Shown one piece after another: positions 38,110-48,928 of a stretch of DNA of 64,000 nt (position 1 is the first letter of the stretch; each line of letters starts with the position of its first letter). The notes under the pieces were generated by a model. The model saw only the letters and a list, made by a program, of their open reading frames with translations. It ran no database searches and was not told where the DNA came from. This stretch comes from Pteria penguin (Eukaryota; Mollusca; Bivalvia; Pterioida; Pteriidae). The DNA lies in NCBI GenBank assembly GCA_035048485.1, contig CM068583.1, forward strand, positions 61,524,806 through 61,588,805. Reading direction: 5' to 3'. A program made the translations under genes and the position numbers.

Positions 38110-38465
38110 ACTACTGTCAATGTTTCTTGACCTTTTTTCACCCTTTTTCTTCGAATTTCTTATTTTTCATTATCCGCACTTATATTATATGTACTTAAAC
38201 ACATATATCCCAAATCTATTTGCTAAATCACTGTAAATTGGATAAAATTCAGAATTTTTTTCAGAGCTCAAAAAGTCCGCCTTATACAACTCGCGCATGT
38301 GCAACCAGCGATGTAGGTGTTATTTCCTTATAATTTATCAAATTCTAAAAATGTTTACATCCCCTTTTCACATAGAAACAGAATATCTAAGAAAAGGGGG
38401 ATATATGGAGAAAAGTCATTAGTTTCACACTCGGTAATATCAATATGTAAGGATCTACTACATAT
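38110..38465. other. probable 5' UTR of LINE B and LINE A/B junction
   Basis: No frame is supported. The left part contains A-rich sequence and should be LINE B leader. The junction with LINE A lies near 38,450. Confidence 0.4.
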
Positions 38466-40470
38466 TTAAATTGCACTTTGTATTCCATTATATTGTAACA
38501 AATATACATTTGGTAATCCAAATTTTTAACTGAAATCGTTCTCTAGATAGAAAAACATTGTTTTCAAAAAAGTCTCCTATCACTTTAACACCTTTTTTGT
38601 ACCAGTTTTTAATACATATAGGCTCTCTGTTAATTTTCAGTTTACTGTTAAACCATATAGGCAGTAAGTAAAAGTTTTTATAAGATATGTTTGCTTCCAA
38701 CATTTTTGTCATAACTTTATGCCATGATAAAAAGGTAACTTTCCAAAATTTATTTTTACTTTCCTTCACCATACCCTGTATAAAATCATCCCCAAAATCA
38801 GAAATGTTGTGTATAATATCAATTCCATCAGTTGCTTCAAATATATTAAGCCAGGATTGTCTCCTTTTCAATAAAATTCTTTTCATCCAAGAACAATTTA
38901 GAGATGTAATGGAATTTTCCAAATGTAGCATTTTTAGTTCCCCTTGGTCATAATCCTGTGTTATAATATCCCTTGTAACCTTATCACGACTGGAACCCCA
39001 GATAAAATTTTAATTCTTTTGGAAGGGACTTTATTTTTTCTAGACTAGGGTTGGGAAGTGATGTGAAAAGATGGTTGAGTTTGGGTAAAATTAATGTCTT
39101 GGCAACCGTTTTCAACGTATAGGAGTAAGAATTCTCCTATTCCATTGTTTAAACATGGCTTTAATTTTTGGCAATTGTAACTGGAAGTTTAGTTCTGTAA
39201 TTTGGTTCAGGTCAACTGAAAATTTAATACCGAGAAGAGTGAAATTTATAGACCCCCAGTGCAGCTTCCATCTACTGTGATGCTAAACATCTTTACAGAA
39301 GTTTTTGGACCCAATCCATATGATTTTAGTTTTTGAACTATTGATGTAAAGACCTTGGATTTGTGCATAGTATTCCAAGGTATCTAAGGCTGCGAATAAG
39401 GAAGTTTTTGAACCATCAAGGATAAGAGTTGTGTCATCAGCATACTGGGAGATTTTGTGTCCTACCTTGTTAATTGTTATACTCTTTATATTCACATTAT
39501 CTTTTATCAGAACAGCAAGAATTTCAGCACACAAAAGAAAGATATATGGAGCAACTGGGTCCTCTTGACGGCAACCGCGCCTAACATTCAATTTTTCTGA
39601 CCAGAAACCAGAGACATATATACACATGTATATATATGTCTCTGCAGAAACCAATTTGTATAATTAATGCTTTAATATCAGTATTTAATAGTTTGATCTA
39701 GTCAATAATATTTATACCAAATCCAAAAACTTTTAGCACTCTATATACAAAAAACCATGCTATAGAATCAAATGCTTTTTCAAAATCTATCAGTACTATT
39801 AAACCAGGGATTTCATGAGTTTCTGTAAAAGACAAAAGGTCATATATAATTCTAGTGTTCTCACCTATATAACGGCCACTCAGGAAATCAATCTGAGTAT
39901 TAGATATCAAAGTATTCAAAATAGCTTTTATTCTCTTACTGATACAACCAGAAATAAGTTTGTAGAATACAGTAAACAATGTAATAAGACGCCAGTTGTT
40001 TTTAGGTACTGTCTGAGTTTATCACCTTTAGGGAGACTTGTTATAATTTCAAGGCGCTGTGTGACTGGTAGTAGTTTTTGGATGTATACTTGATTAATAG
40101 CATTTATAATAAAATGTTTAAGGTCCCCCCCCCCCAGAAAAACTTTTAAAAACTCTGCAGTATAGCCATCACTTCCGGGCGATTTGTTATTTTTCATTTG
40201 TTTTAAAACAGATAATACTTCTGATTCAGAGAAAGCTCCCTCTAATTCACTTGCAGTGCTCAAATCTAGTTTGGGTATTTCATATGATTGCAGAACTTCA
40301 CCTAAGTCAACCGAGACAAGTTCATCTTCTCTACTTGAATACAAGTTCTCATAAAATGACCTAATTTCTATAAGTATATCTTTTTGATCTGTGTGTTTGT
40401 ATTCGTGTCCTGAAGAAAAGACAGATCGCTTCGGAAATTTGACAATTTATTTGCTATTTTGGTGTCTTCA
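38466..40470 (-). pseudogene. LINE A reverse transcriptase, degraded (L1-like bivalve family)
   Basis: Minus-strand fragments in at least three frames. From the 5' side: SEVLSVLKQMKNNKSPGSDG and VTQRLEIITSLPKGDK (40,344-39,928); then LSGRYIGENTRIIYDLL and LIVLIDFEKAFDSI (39,979-39,698); then NVRRGCRQEDPVAPY and the catalytic YADD (39,654-39,283); then the thumb/connection region to 38,488. Its last readable codons switch frame and read FGLPNV...QYNGIQSAI at about 38,520-38,466. G to E in the usually invariant CRQGDP, plus multiple frameshifts, show long decay. A short AT-rich hairpin (ATATATACACATG/CATGTATATATAT) sits at about 39,610-39,645. A 3' continuation lies at 25,449-25,757. Confidence 0.8.
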
Positions 40471-40577
40471 CTTTTGTGCTTTTACTCTTATCTACCTACC
40501 TACATAAATGTCTACTTACATGGGGATTTATCCTCTTGACATCATATAAAATTGTTTCTTCACGTTGATGAATGTAA

Positions 40578-40600
40578 GTGATGTCAGATAACATCGTAAT
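40578..40600 (+). repeat. solitary satellite-like fragment
   Basis: GTGATGTCAGATAACATCG matches the start of a satellite monomer. It is isolated, 17 kb from the array. Confidence 0.5.
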
Positions 40601-40965
40601 TGACTGATCGTCAAATGCCCGACATCGCATCTTTTGGCATACTTTTTCATTATTACATCATACATGAATGGCCCGTCAAACGTGAATTCAACTGTGACGT
40701 CACAGTGAAGCTACGTAATGGGCGTGGTTAAAGCTGGATCTCGCGATCCCTCAATTATATATGGTGACGTACGCTCATGACGTCAGACAACTGGTTCTGT
40801 GCGGCGACGTTAGTACCGTAATTGACTGATCGTGAAATGCCTGATATTGCACCTTTTAGCACACTATTTCATTATGACGTCATTTAAAGAAATAGCCTGT
40901 CAAACATTGATTTACCTGTGACGTCACAATGAAACTACGTAATGGGAGCAGTAAAAGTTGGACCT
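40593..40965. repeat. imperfect direct repeat (~145 bp) with CRE sites
   Basis: Copy 1 (40,593-40,732) and copy 2 (40,815-40,965) share CGTAATTGACTGATCGT, GCACCTTTTAGCA-like, CCTGTCAAAC, TGTGACGTCACA and AACTACGTAATGGG blocks in the same order. TGACGTCA occurs at 40,694, 40,778, 40,875 and 40,919. No gene is present. It may be a decayed transposon terminus or a CREB-responsive region. Confidence 0.6.
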
Positions 40966-41450
40966 GACGTTTGTCGTAGCTAATTCTAAAGTTTACTCAA
41001 AAGCTTCTTTTAACAGCATATGTTTAAGGATTTGTTCGGAAAATAACAATTTTACTGTAAGTACATTTAAGCTTAAAGAGCTGTATCACGTCATAACATT
41101 GGATGCAAAGTTAATAATTACGTATGAATTTCATGCTGTTAGGCCAAAAGTCATACAAATGGTGAATTAGTTCATTTTAAATGTTTTACAGTAAAAGGTC
41201 GTCACAGGAAGCCTCGTGGATATGGCGTCTTTACATGGCACGATACATCCTGTGTACCTACAGGCAATAACTTTTGTTTAACGCAAAAGAAAAATGGTAA
41301 ACATTAGAATAAAAAATCCCTTCTCAAGAGACAGCATCCGAATCTAGATTAACCAGCAATAATTTCCATATTTAGGGACCATAATATTTATCACCGGGGT
41401 GGGACCGGTGCAAAATGTGATGGAACAACCATTTTCTTATACGTCCGCAT
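40966..41450. other. non-coding, nothing recognised
   Basis: AT-rich sequence with only short open frames and no repeats or domains that I can assign. Confidence 0.3.
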
Positions 41451-42060
41451 AAAATGTGGTCAGATTGTGCTATAGCGATGTTGTCCGTCTGTCCGTATAT
41501 CCCACCTATCTTGTTTTCGTAACTCCTCCTAAACCTTTAAGGGATTTTGATGAAACTTGATATAAAGAAAGAACACTCTGTTAAAAATGTGCATTTTAGA
41601 ATGGAAATGCAGTCCAAAAAACTTCACAGGAGTTATGGCCCTTGGACGTAGATTTTTCTATGCGGAATACTCTGCCTTAGCAATTGCTACTAAACCCTTT
41701 GAGAGATTTTGATGAAGCGTGGTACAAAGAAAGAACGCCATATTAAGATGTGCATATTATTTACAGGAGTTATGACCCTTGGACTTACAATTTTCTATGC
41801 AAAATACGTCGACATTACAGATATGCATATTGGAAGGGAAATGCTGTCCAAAACTTTACAGGAGTTATTACCTTTGAACATAGATTTTCCTATGCTAAAT
41901 ACCTTGTTTTCGTAGCTCCTCACAATTCCTTTGGTGGATTTATGATAAAACTAGGTTAAATAAAAGATCACATATTGAAGATGTATCTATTGGACAGGAA
42001 TTTTCACATCTCCTCAATTGTAGTCGGTGTATTTATAAAAGGAGTGAGGTGTCAACAGGG
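41450..42060. repeat. degenerate interspersed repeat with three internal units
   Basis: Blocks such as AAACC(C)TTTGAGAGATTTTGATGAA, TACAAAGAAAGAAC, CAGGAGTTATGGCCCTTGGA and TTTTCTATGC recur at about 41,526, 41,692 and 41,820 with decreasing completeness. No gene is supported. Confidence 0.55.
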
Positions 42061-42800
42061 GAAATTATCAATTTACCTATAAACACTTTAAGAAGAAAAC
42101 TTTATTGTTTTACTAGAATCAAAATAAATCTAAATTAACCACAATTAGATTAGATATTTTATTTTATTTCTGACACCTAAGGTAGAAAAATACAGGCATA
42201 TTATACCGGGTTTGTCGTTCAACGGTATCCTATTTTGTTATGATCACACAGAATGGGACAAAGAGATTTTTTTATACAAAATCTGAATGGAGCGACTACT
42301 ATTTTTAACAATAATGCACATACGTTAAAGTTTAGATAGTTTAATGAATTGAGAACAAAATAATAGTTCAACAACCATAGCAAGAATTAGCCATGCTAAC
42401 TAAAATTATCAGAAGATGTGCTTTTTGGCACCAAGCCACAATTATTTCTCATATATGGGAACGCCATATACCTGGGTCCGGCGCCATAAACTGAGAAAAT
42501 ACTTAGGTAAATTATTTCATTTTAATTCATTCCATTATCAAACACGGAAAGAAATTGTCATGCAGAATGCTTTAATTCTATTTATCAATAGAATAAAACT
42601 CAATAAAATCCAAATCCCAGTTAATAACTCATCGTTGAGCAGAAGAATTTGAAATTATGACTTAAGTATATTCTCAGTTTATGGCACTGGACCCTGATGC
42701 TTTGTATACAAATTTTGACCTTTGCAACAGACCCACCCGTAGCAGTGAGGGATCATTTTGGTGCATCGAGCAAGATTTACAAACTTTCTATCTCTTAGTT
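42061..42800. other. non-coding, nothing recognised
   Basis: AT-rich. The short open frames at 42,416-42,652 and 42,681-42,908 have no domain or splice support and overlap repeat-derived sequence. Confidence 0.3.
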
Positions 42801-42810
42801 TTGTGGAACC

Positions 42811-43525
42811 CATATATCAAAATGTTTGTCAGCCCCTCCTCCTGGCCAAATTTCAGATATAAAGAACAACACTTGTTAGGTCATAAAGTCTTTACGTTGG
42901 CGAAATAAGAATAAAATTCACGATTTTACAGCAGAATCAGTCCTCATTTCTAGACTGAGCAAATAATTTCATCCAATCAGAGCCCATGATACATTGAAAT
43001 AGTAGTCTTTCGCTCCCTACAGCAAATAAGCCAATCCCTACAGCAGATCAGTCAATCAAATGTCTCGTGAATTACCATTCTTTGACCTCGTGGTCAAAGC
43101 ATAGTAATTCCATTTCCCATAGGCCTAGGGTCCCATGTTAAATTACCAAACTTCCAGCAAGATTTACACAAAATCCTACATTTTAGCTATATACATGTAT
43201 AATCCATACATCAAAATGTTTGTCGGATCCTCTTCTATCAGAATTTTTACAGTTTACCATATGTTATCCACCTTAATTTCGAGAAAATCAAGCTGGAAGC
43301 CCCCCCCCCCCCCCCCAACCAAAAAAACAAAAACAAAAAAAAAATTGCCAGAATTCAAATGTAAACAACAACTCCTTTTAGGTCATAGAATTTTTACATT
43401 AGCAAAATGAGATAAAAATTCATGATTTTAAAGCAGAATCAATCTTTATTTATAGATTGATCAAATAATTTCATCCACAGCCTCTGATACATTGAAATAG
43501 TAGTTCTCCTCTCTCTACATCACAT
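42811..43525. repeat. diverged tandem duplication (~400-bp unit) with poly-C tract
   Basis: 42,811-43,025 and 43,201-43,525 share CATCAAAATGTTTGTC, AGGTCATA(A/G)A, TTTTACAGCAGAATCA-like, AAATAATTTCATCC and GATACATTGAAATAGTAGT in order. The second copy carries a C-run at 43,302-43,317. Confidence 0.6.
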
Positions 43526-43647
43526 CAGCCAATCACGACTCTCATTAATTACTGTGCTGTGACCTCCTTTTTATCTATAGGATCTTGCTACGCGTGTTGT
43601 AATTTACGAACCGATACTAAGATGGCCATTTCCGATTTTATTGTTAT

Positions 43648-43691
43648 TGTCTTTTTCTCACTTTAAATTTTTATTTAAAGTGAGCACATGA
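43648..43691 (+). repeat. 44-bp inverted repeat, left arm
   Basis: GTCTTTTTCTCACTTTAAAT... ending GTGAGCACATGAC. Its inverted partner is at 46,668-46,714, and each arm itself contains a CACTTTAAA/TTTAAAGTG palindrome. Confidence 0.65.
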
Positions 43692-43970
43692 CTACCGGTC
43701 CATTTGATATTCTGAGGGGAGAGGGAGGGGGGGGGGCGCTTGGTTTTGTTTTCGAAAAAGTTTCCTTGCTCAGAATATTGGTAAAAAACTCATAACTTTC
43801 TTTACCAGATGCAGATTTGATTTAGTATACAATAATTAAGATATGTCAAAATTGACCGTAATGCATATATATACAAACACACATATTAAAATAAAGTTTA
43901 TTTCTGTATAGAAAATGTCCCTTTGAGTAATACATGATCGGGGCCACACGTAAACACAAGTCCGCTTCGG

Positions 43971-44396
43971 TCTACTGTCCGCGCCACTCACTTTGTAAAC
44001 CGAAAAATCTTGATTTTCACTTATCTATCTTTAAAATAGTTTTACAAAATTAATATCAATCGACAGATCTTGAAGAAGCATTCGTATTTTATAGGGGAAA
44101 ATCATTGTAGATAGGGCGTTTTCTATGTTATTTTTGACGTGACGTCGCCGATGTTTAACATTGAGTCTATGGGAAACTTGGCGACGTCACGTCAAAATTT
44201 AACATGAAAATCGCCCTATCTAAAATTGATTTTTTCTATAATATGAACGCTTCTTCATACAAACATATAGCATACACCAAAAGTTACGACTAAACAAGAT
44301 CTATCGAATGGTTTTGCGTATTTCAAATTATTCTGAAGATGAATAACTGAAAATCCAGATTTTCCAGTTTTCAGAATGAGTGGCGCGGACAGTAGA
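43971..44396. mobile_element. foldback MITE with long TIRs
   Basis: Begins TCTACTGTCCGCGCCACTCA and ends with its inverse TGAGTGGCGCGGACAGTAGA. Pairing continues over most of the 426 bp, including a perfect GGCGACGTCACGTCAAA-type arm around a short centre at about 44,150. It has no coding capacity. Confidence 0.8.
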
Positions 44397-44399
44397 TAT

Positions 44400-45070
44400 A
44401 GATTTATATAACGAGTGATCTAATTGAATAAGAAATCGATTTCAAATAAGTTAAAATATACAAAAATAAAAAAATCACTACTGGTTTTTTTTTCTTTCAA
44501 TTCATGGTATTCTTTCTATCTCGTACATTAACTATCTCTTTTGTTGACGGAGCCGCCCTCAGGTCGCGATTCTGATTTGCTAACGTAAGATTGAGGCGCG
44601 AAATTTGATTTATCAGTTTCAAACACAAGATGTAGCCTTGTCGTTCTTGAAAAAAGTTTAATTTGGAAATATCTGTATTTAAATTAAAAGAAATGACTGC
44701 TTTGTGGATTATATAGTTTGAACTCGGTTTCTGTCTATATATCGATAAACAGAAATTTTTTTACAGTCATTTCTTAAATATATTAACTTTTGTTTTAATA
44801 TGTACTGTGTGTAATCTCAGATCCAAAATCAAGTAACGAGGTGGACAGGGAGACCAGTAACATACCCAGTTCCTTTTGCCCAATTCCCAATCGCCAATAG
44901 TTAAAAATGCAGCCAATATCATAGTTTTCGAATGCTAAATGAATGTAAAATGTAATGACATTTGACCTCTAAGACTGCAAGATTATTCTTTGTAATCTAC
45001 ATGTACATAGAATATTGTTATATAGTTATATATTGTCATTAGTATCCTTTAGTGTGAATGACTGTATGAA
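44400..45070. other. non-coding, nothing recognised
   Basis: AT-rich sequence between the foldback element and a LINE remnant. I see no gene. Confidence 0.3.
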
Positions 45071-45077
45071 AATCCAT

Positions 45078-45960
45078 TTACAATCTATATCTATATGAGG
45101 ATCCGATGATTGGTCCTTTAGTAGTGGACAGATGGTGGCTTTTCGCCACGACTCCGGAATCAAATACTAAAATGAACATTTGGTACAAAGTTTTTATGAC
45201 TATGTCAGATTTTAACACTTCATATAGTAGTTCATATACTCCACAAGTTTTACCCGATTTGGCGTTTGTAGCAACATTACGTACTTCGTCCTCTGCTATT
45301 TGTTTATTAAATTCCGGATTTTGAATATACAAGGGATTGAGCATCCCGCGTTCTATGTGATCCTTATGATTAGGTGTGTCATTCTTGAAATCCGTATCAA
45401 AAGCGTCATCATTCGATGGGTTGTACAGCCGATAAAACTCGTGTAGGCCTACCCAAGTTTGGATTAATATATTTGGATCCGAGGTGACATCACCATTTTC
45501 GTCATAGCTATCTTTGGGAAACTAGATTTTGCGTTGTGGACAAAATTTCCCAAAATCGTCTTGGGTCGTTTGCGTGGACTGATTCTATATCAAGTGCTAA
45601 TTCCTTTTTGTGCTTCCTGTCATAAAATCGGATACGTTTGTGTAGTTCTTGTTTAATGTGTTTTTGGTTTGAAATGCAATTTAAAAACTGTTTTCAGCTT
45701 GGCGCATAGACTTCCACAGATCAGTCAACTCGTCGTTCCAGTACGGTTTATTAGGCCGTAATCGTTTCCAGGACCTTGTTGACCAGTCAAATGACGGGAT
45801 TTTGCTTACATTTCGTTGACTACCGTCATTGTAAACGAGTTATATAGATTGTCAAGATTATGCTGCCTTTCGCGACAGTGTTCAATTTGTGTAATAAACG
45901 TGTTCATAGCAGCGATTGCTGTTGGAGAGCTCATGAAATCGTCCTGGATTCGCCGTAGGT
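45078..45960 (-). pseudogene. LINE remnant, reverse-transcriptase N-terminal region
   Basis: Minus strand. 45,344-45,078 reads EFNKQIAEDEVRNVATNAKSGKTCGV, the conserved block that precedes the palm (normally ...KAxGxDxxP). Upstream to about 45,960 the frame is broken, but segments like GLHEFYRLYNPSND and DFKNDTPNHKDHI can be read. It may belong with the endonuclease remnant at 47,294-47,760. Confidence 0.6.
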
Positions 45961-46437
45961 CGTATTGTTTTTAGCTGGGCTTAATGCCGAAGGCATAAGC
46001 CAAGGCTATAGCCGCCGAACACGATTCTCAAAACGAGGCAGTCTAATCATAAGTTTTAAAGCCCTCTTTCTCACTAAATGTGTTCTTGCGCTTCAAAACA
46101 TAATCTCTGATGTAATTCCTAGCATTATAATATTCAGAACGTATTGAATCTTTATTGGATCATTAATTATATATAACATTGCAAATACAGATATATATAT
46201 GTGTATATTCGTGTAGACTGAAGCTACCTGCTCTTGCTGCGCGAAGAGGCAGGTGACCACCGCCATTCTGGAGAGACTTCTTCTACTCCAGCTACTGTTA
46301 ATTATAGCACATGCCGCATGTGCAGATAAGAAGCAGTACACACAGCGTGTAGATGTAACTCGTCTGCAGTAGCATACACAGCATTATTATACAGTATTCA
46401 ATGTAATTTATGAGGGGCGCGTGATGTTTAGCGTCGA

Positions 46438-46481
46438 CAGGGACGTATATATCTAAATTTAGATATAAATAAACGTCCCTG
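46438..46481. repeat. long hairpin
   Basis: AGGGACGT and ACGTCCCT flank the perfect palindrome ATATCTAAATTTAGATAT. A self-complementary sequence of about 42 bp with no gene context. Confidence 0.6.
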
Positions 46482-46667
46482 GCGTTGATGATGTAATTGT
46501 AATTGTAAATATTTGTTGATTCTTCAATAAATCAGAGACATGTGTACATGCCTCACGAGATATTTTATCAAAGTTAACCAATGATAAACTTCATTTCACT
46601 ATTACTTAAGAATTTTGCTTCCGTAATGAAATGTGTAAATTCTTCTTTCCTTGAATTTGTTATTAGT

Positions 46668-46714
46668 CATGTGCTCACTTTAAATAACAAAAATTTAAAG
46701 TTAGAAAAAGACAG
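46668..46714 (-). repeat. 44-bp inverted repeat, right arm
   Basis: GTCATGTGCTCACTTTAAAT ... GAAAAAGAC, inverse of 43,648-43,691 with small indels. The 3-kb interior holds the foldback MITE and a LINE remnant but no transposase. Confidence 0.65.
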
Positions 46715-47290
46715 CTGTATACCCTGTGTTCGCCAGTACAGTGCATATTATGTGTAAATTTATTCTTAACTGTTTTGATTATATGTATAAGCCTAAAACA
46801 CACTTAAAAAGGGCCCTTGCAAATGTTGTGATCAAATTCGTTGTATTAAGTGAGATACGGCTGTGTAAAACGCGATGTTAGTAAACAGAATGTTTACAAC
46901 AATTTATCACGTGATCTAATTTGGAAACCGTAACGAGTAACTTTGAAAATCTGCATTCAAGTCTGCTAAAGTTAGTATTTACTGAAATTGTTATCTTTTG
47001 CATGGAGTCTCCCTATTTGTTTTGATTACACTGCGCATGTGTGAAGTCAGGTTACAATTGTATTTATGGAATACCCTCTTTATTTACGAAGTATGTTCTT
47101 TTTATTTTAATATCTCCGAAGGTTTGAAGCAACAAAAACTGTTATTAACGCAAAGTTGATAACTTCAGTCATACGAGAAAAATATAGTTTTTGTTTTACA
47201 TGCTTTAATTTTTGAAATTATACCGAATTGTAGGATATACAACTTTAACTCCAATTTAATCTTTTGCTACTTGACCAGTTACTAAAAGCC
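46715..47290. other. non-coding, nothing recognised
   Basis: AT-rich, without domains or repeats that I can assign. Confidence 0.3.
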
Positions 47291-47293
47291 CGG

Positions 47294-47760
47294 CTACCAG
47301 TACTGTAAGTACTTCGATTTAATCAACTCATTACCGCGATCGGAATCATCAATTAATTGTGTGCACGTTTCAAAGTCAAAGATAAGTGCGTTGTGATCTG
47401 GAATTTTAATACGCTCTCCAAGTAGGTTAACAAGGTTGTTTTCTGTCACTTTCTTTACAATTAATAACTTTGAAGTTTTGACAGCAAGAGAAAACATCTT
47501 GAGGGACGCAAATGTAGTTGACTACCGAGTGACCACCCGTCGAGTGAAATGTATATTTTTTGTCGAGTTTTATCCAAACCTACCCTTTAATATGCAGCAT
47601 CGACTGTCATTAAAAATTCATTGCCTTCCTGGCTATTCCCAATACGTGCATTTAAATCCCCACTTCCTGGCTATTCCCAATACGTGCATTTAAATCCCCA
47701 CAGGGGATTATAGCATCAGTGTCGCCATGAAGATACACTTCAGCAAATGTGAGAAGAAAG
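47294..47760 (-). pseudogene. LINE AP-endonuclease remnant with a small tandem duplication
   Basis: At about 47,760-47,660 the minus strand reads GDTDAIIPCGDLNARIGNSQ, the catalytic GDxNARIG core of an APE endonuclease. A 38-bp tandem duplication (about 47,628-47,703) repeats GDLNARIGNSQE out of frame. Further down, 47,497-47,294 reads LGERIKIPDHNALIFDFE, the closing SDHxP-like motif of the same domain. The copy is dead. Confidence 0.6.
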
Positions 47761-47871
47761 AGGTTATGTCACACCCCAAGGGCGAGTTTTCTAGTGGTAA
47801 ATATAGAAACAAACGATAAGCCAGTGTCCTTACTAGTAAACTGAACACCCAAAATTCCATCATATGATAAT

Positions 47872-47930
47872 TATTATTATTATTATTGTTGTTGTTGCTG
47901 CTGTTTCTGTTGTTGTTGTTGTTGTTATAG
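47872..47930. repeat. (ATT)n/(GTT)n simple repeat
   Basis: ATT repeats pass into GTT/GCT repeats. Not coding. Confidence 0.9.
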
Positions 47931-48127
47931 TATTTTTTTTACTTCTCGACTCTTTATGTCGTTATATGTTTCTAATGTCTTCATTTATTTCTGAGACAAC
48001 TAATAACAGTAGTGTAACGATCCCCGATAATGCAAAAAAATGAGTTTGACCTATTTGCACTAAAAGTATGTACTGATTTGACCTAAACGTACTATAGTAG
48101 GTTAAAGATGAGTTCAAAAAGTGTCCT

Positions 48128-48167
48128 TGACCTTGGATTGAATGTGGAAATTGTACTTGTTAACCTT
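48128..48167 (+). promoter_or_regulatory. left-end TGACCTTG/AACCTTGA sites
   Basis: TGACCTTGG at 48,128-48,136 and TTAACCTTGAG at about 48,159, the same core as the clusters upstream of the polymerase and early genes. Function inferred only. Confidence 0.35.
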
Positions 48168-48172
48168 GAGTT

Positions 48173-48209
48173 TACTTTTCTAAAGAAATGGTTAGCCCTT
48201 AAAAGGGCT
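48173..48209 (-). terminator. histone-type 3' processing signal behind the 98-residue gene
   Basis: On the minus strand, 20 nt after the stop, lies the 16-nt stem-loop AGCCCTTTTAAGGGCT (six-base-pair stem and four-base loop by the histone layout, or a seven-pair stem). The 3' flank is ACCATTTCTTTAGAAAAGTA. The core matches the metazoan histone stem-loop except that the outer G-C pair is A-T. The purine stretch AGAAAAG resembles the histone downstream element bound by U7 snRNA. It is nearly identical to the signal after the plus-strand early gene. Confidence 0.65.
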
Positions 48210-48229
48210 GTTTTTTTTCTTCCTGTCCC

Positions 48230-48526
48230 TTACCAGCATAAGGGGCAATGGCGACGTGCCTTTCTCCTCTCGCTGCGCCTTAGTTGGTTATTTAGTAGTC
48301 TATCGACTAAGTGACCCACCCGGCATGGTGGTGTTCTTCTCCTACCGGGTGAATCTTGGGTCTCTTCTCTTTTGATGACCGTAGCATTCATCGGTTGATC
48401 TGGCTCTATCTTGACATCTTGTCCCGACTCTCTATCTCTTAAGATGACCCGTCCTATGGCCGGCTCATGTATAGTGTATATCAATCTCCTCTCCCAATCA
48501 ATCGTGATTCTGATACTCGCTTCCAT
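48230..48526 (-). CDS. early-region protein of unknown function, two SUMO-type motifs
   Basis: 98 residues from ATG 48,526 to TAA at 48,230. The family is not recognised. The N-terminus SIRITIDWERRLIYTI and GRVILRDRESGQ suggests a small beta-rich fold. Two psi-K-x-E sites follow (VKIE at about 38 and IKRE at about 51), then a very basic tail ending CPLCW. It is transcribed away from the repeat-containing divergent promoter, with TATATATAC about 55 bp upstream of the start. Adenoviral and other early proteins often carry SUMO sites, but this is only a suggestion. The paired promoter and the histone-type signal behind the stop support a real gene. Confidence 0.65.
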   Translation of the reverse strand: MEASIRITIDWERRLIYTIHEPAIGRVILRDRESGQDVKIEPDQPMNATVIKREETQDSPGRRRTPPCRVGHLVDRLLNNQLRRSERRKARRHCPLCW

Positions 48527-48580
48527 GTTGTCGAAAAAAATAAAATTTTTTCAGGTAAAGTACTAGAACATATTCTGAAG

Positions 48581-48590
48581 TATATATACT
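48581..48590 (-). promoter_or_regulatory. TATA box for the 98-residue early gene
   Basis: TATATATAC-like sequence about 55-65 bp upstream of ATG 48,526, at the left edge of the repeat-containing divergent promoter. Confidence 0.5.
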
Positions 48591-48599
48591 AATGTAAAC

Positions 48600-48843
48600 G
48601 CGGACGTGTAAGGAAACACCTTTTTGGTAACATAAACATTCTAATGTAAAACATAAACAATTTAAATTCAATCTACCATAAAACGCGGACGTGTAAGGAA
48701 ACACCTTTTAGGTAACCTAAGTGTACTAAGACAAAGTCTTGAAATATTTTACTGTAATTGCGGACGTGTAAGGAAACACCTTTTTGGTAACCTAAACAAA
48801 GTCTTGAAATATTATCATTTTTGCGGACGTGTAAGGAAACACC
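48600..48843. promoter_or_regulatory. divergent early promoter/enhancer, four 21-bp repeats
   Basis: GCGGACGTGTAAGGAAACAC followed by C occurs at 48,600-48,620, 48,685-48,705, 48,760-48,780 and 48,823-48,843. Each copy is followed by CTTTTTGGTAACCTAA-like sequence, and the spacing shrinks (85, 75, 63 bp). ACAAAGTCTTGAAATATT is also repeated at 48,730 and 48,798. The block lies between two TATA boxes pointing outward. GGAAA and ACGTG cores could bind host factors. Copy number and position are typical of a viral enhancer; it could also be an origin. Confidence 0.8.
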
Positions 48844-48853
48844 CTTTTTTCAG

Positions 48854-48860
48854 TATAAAT
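48854..48860 (+). promoter_or_regulatory. TATA box for the plus-strand early gene
   Basis: TATAAAT 11 bp after the fourth 21-bp repeat and 69 bp upstream of ATG 48,929. Confidence 0.65.
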
Positions 48861-48928
48861 AAGATTTTTTTCTAGAGAAGCGCCAGTTTTGAATCGAGAT
48901 TTTTCGAATCAAGATTTACGTATTAAAG

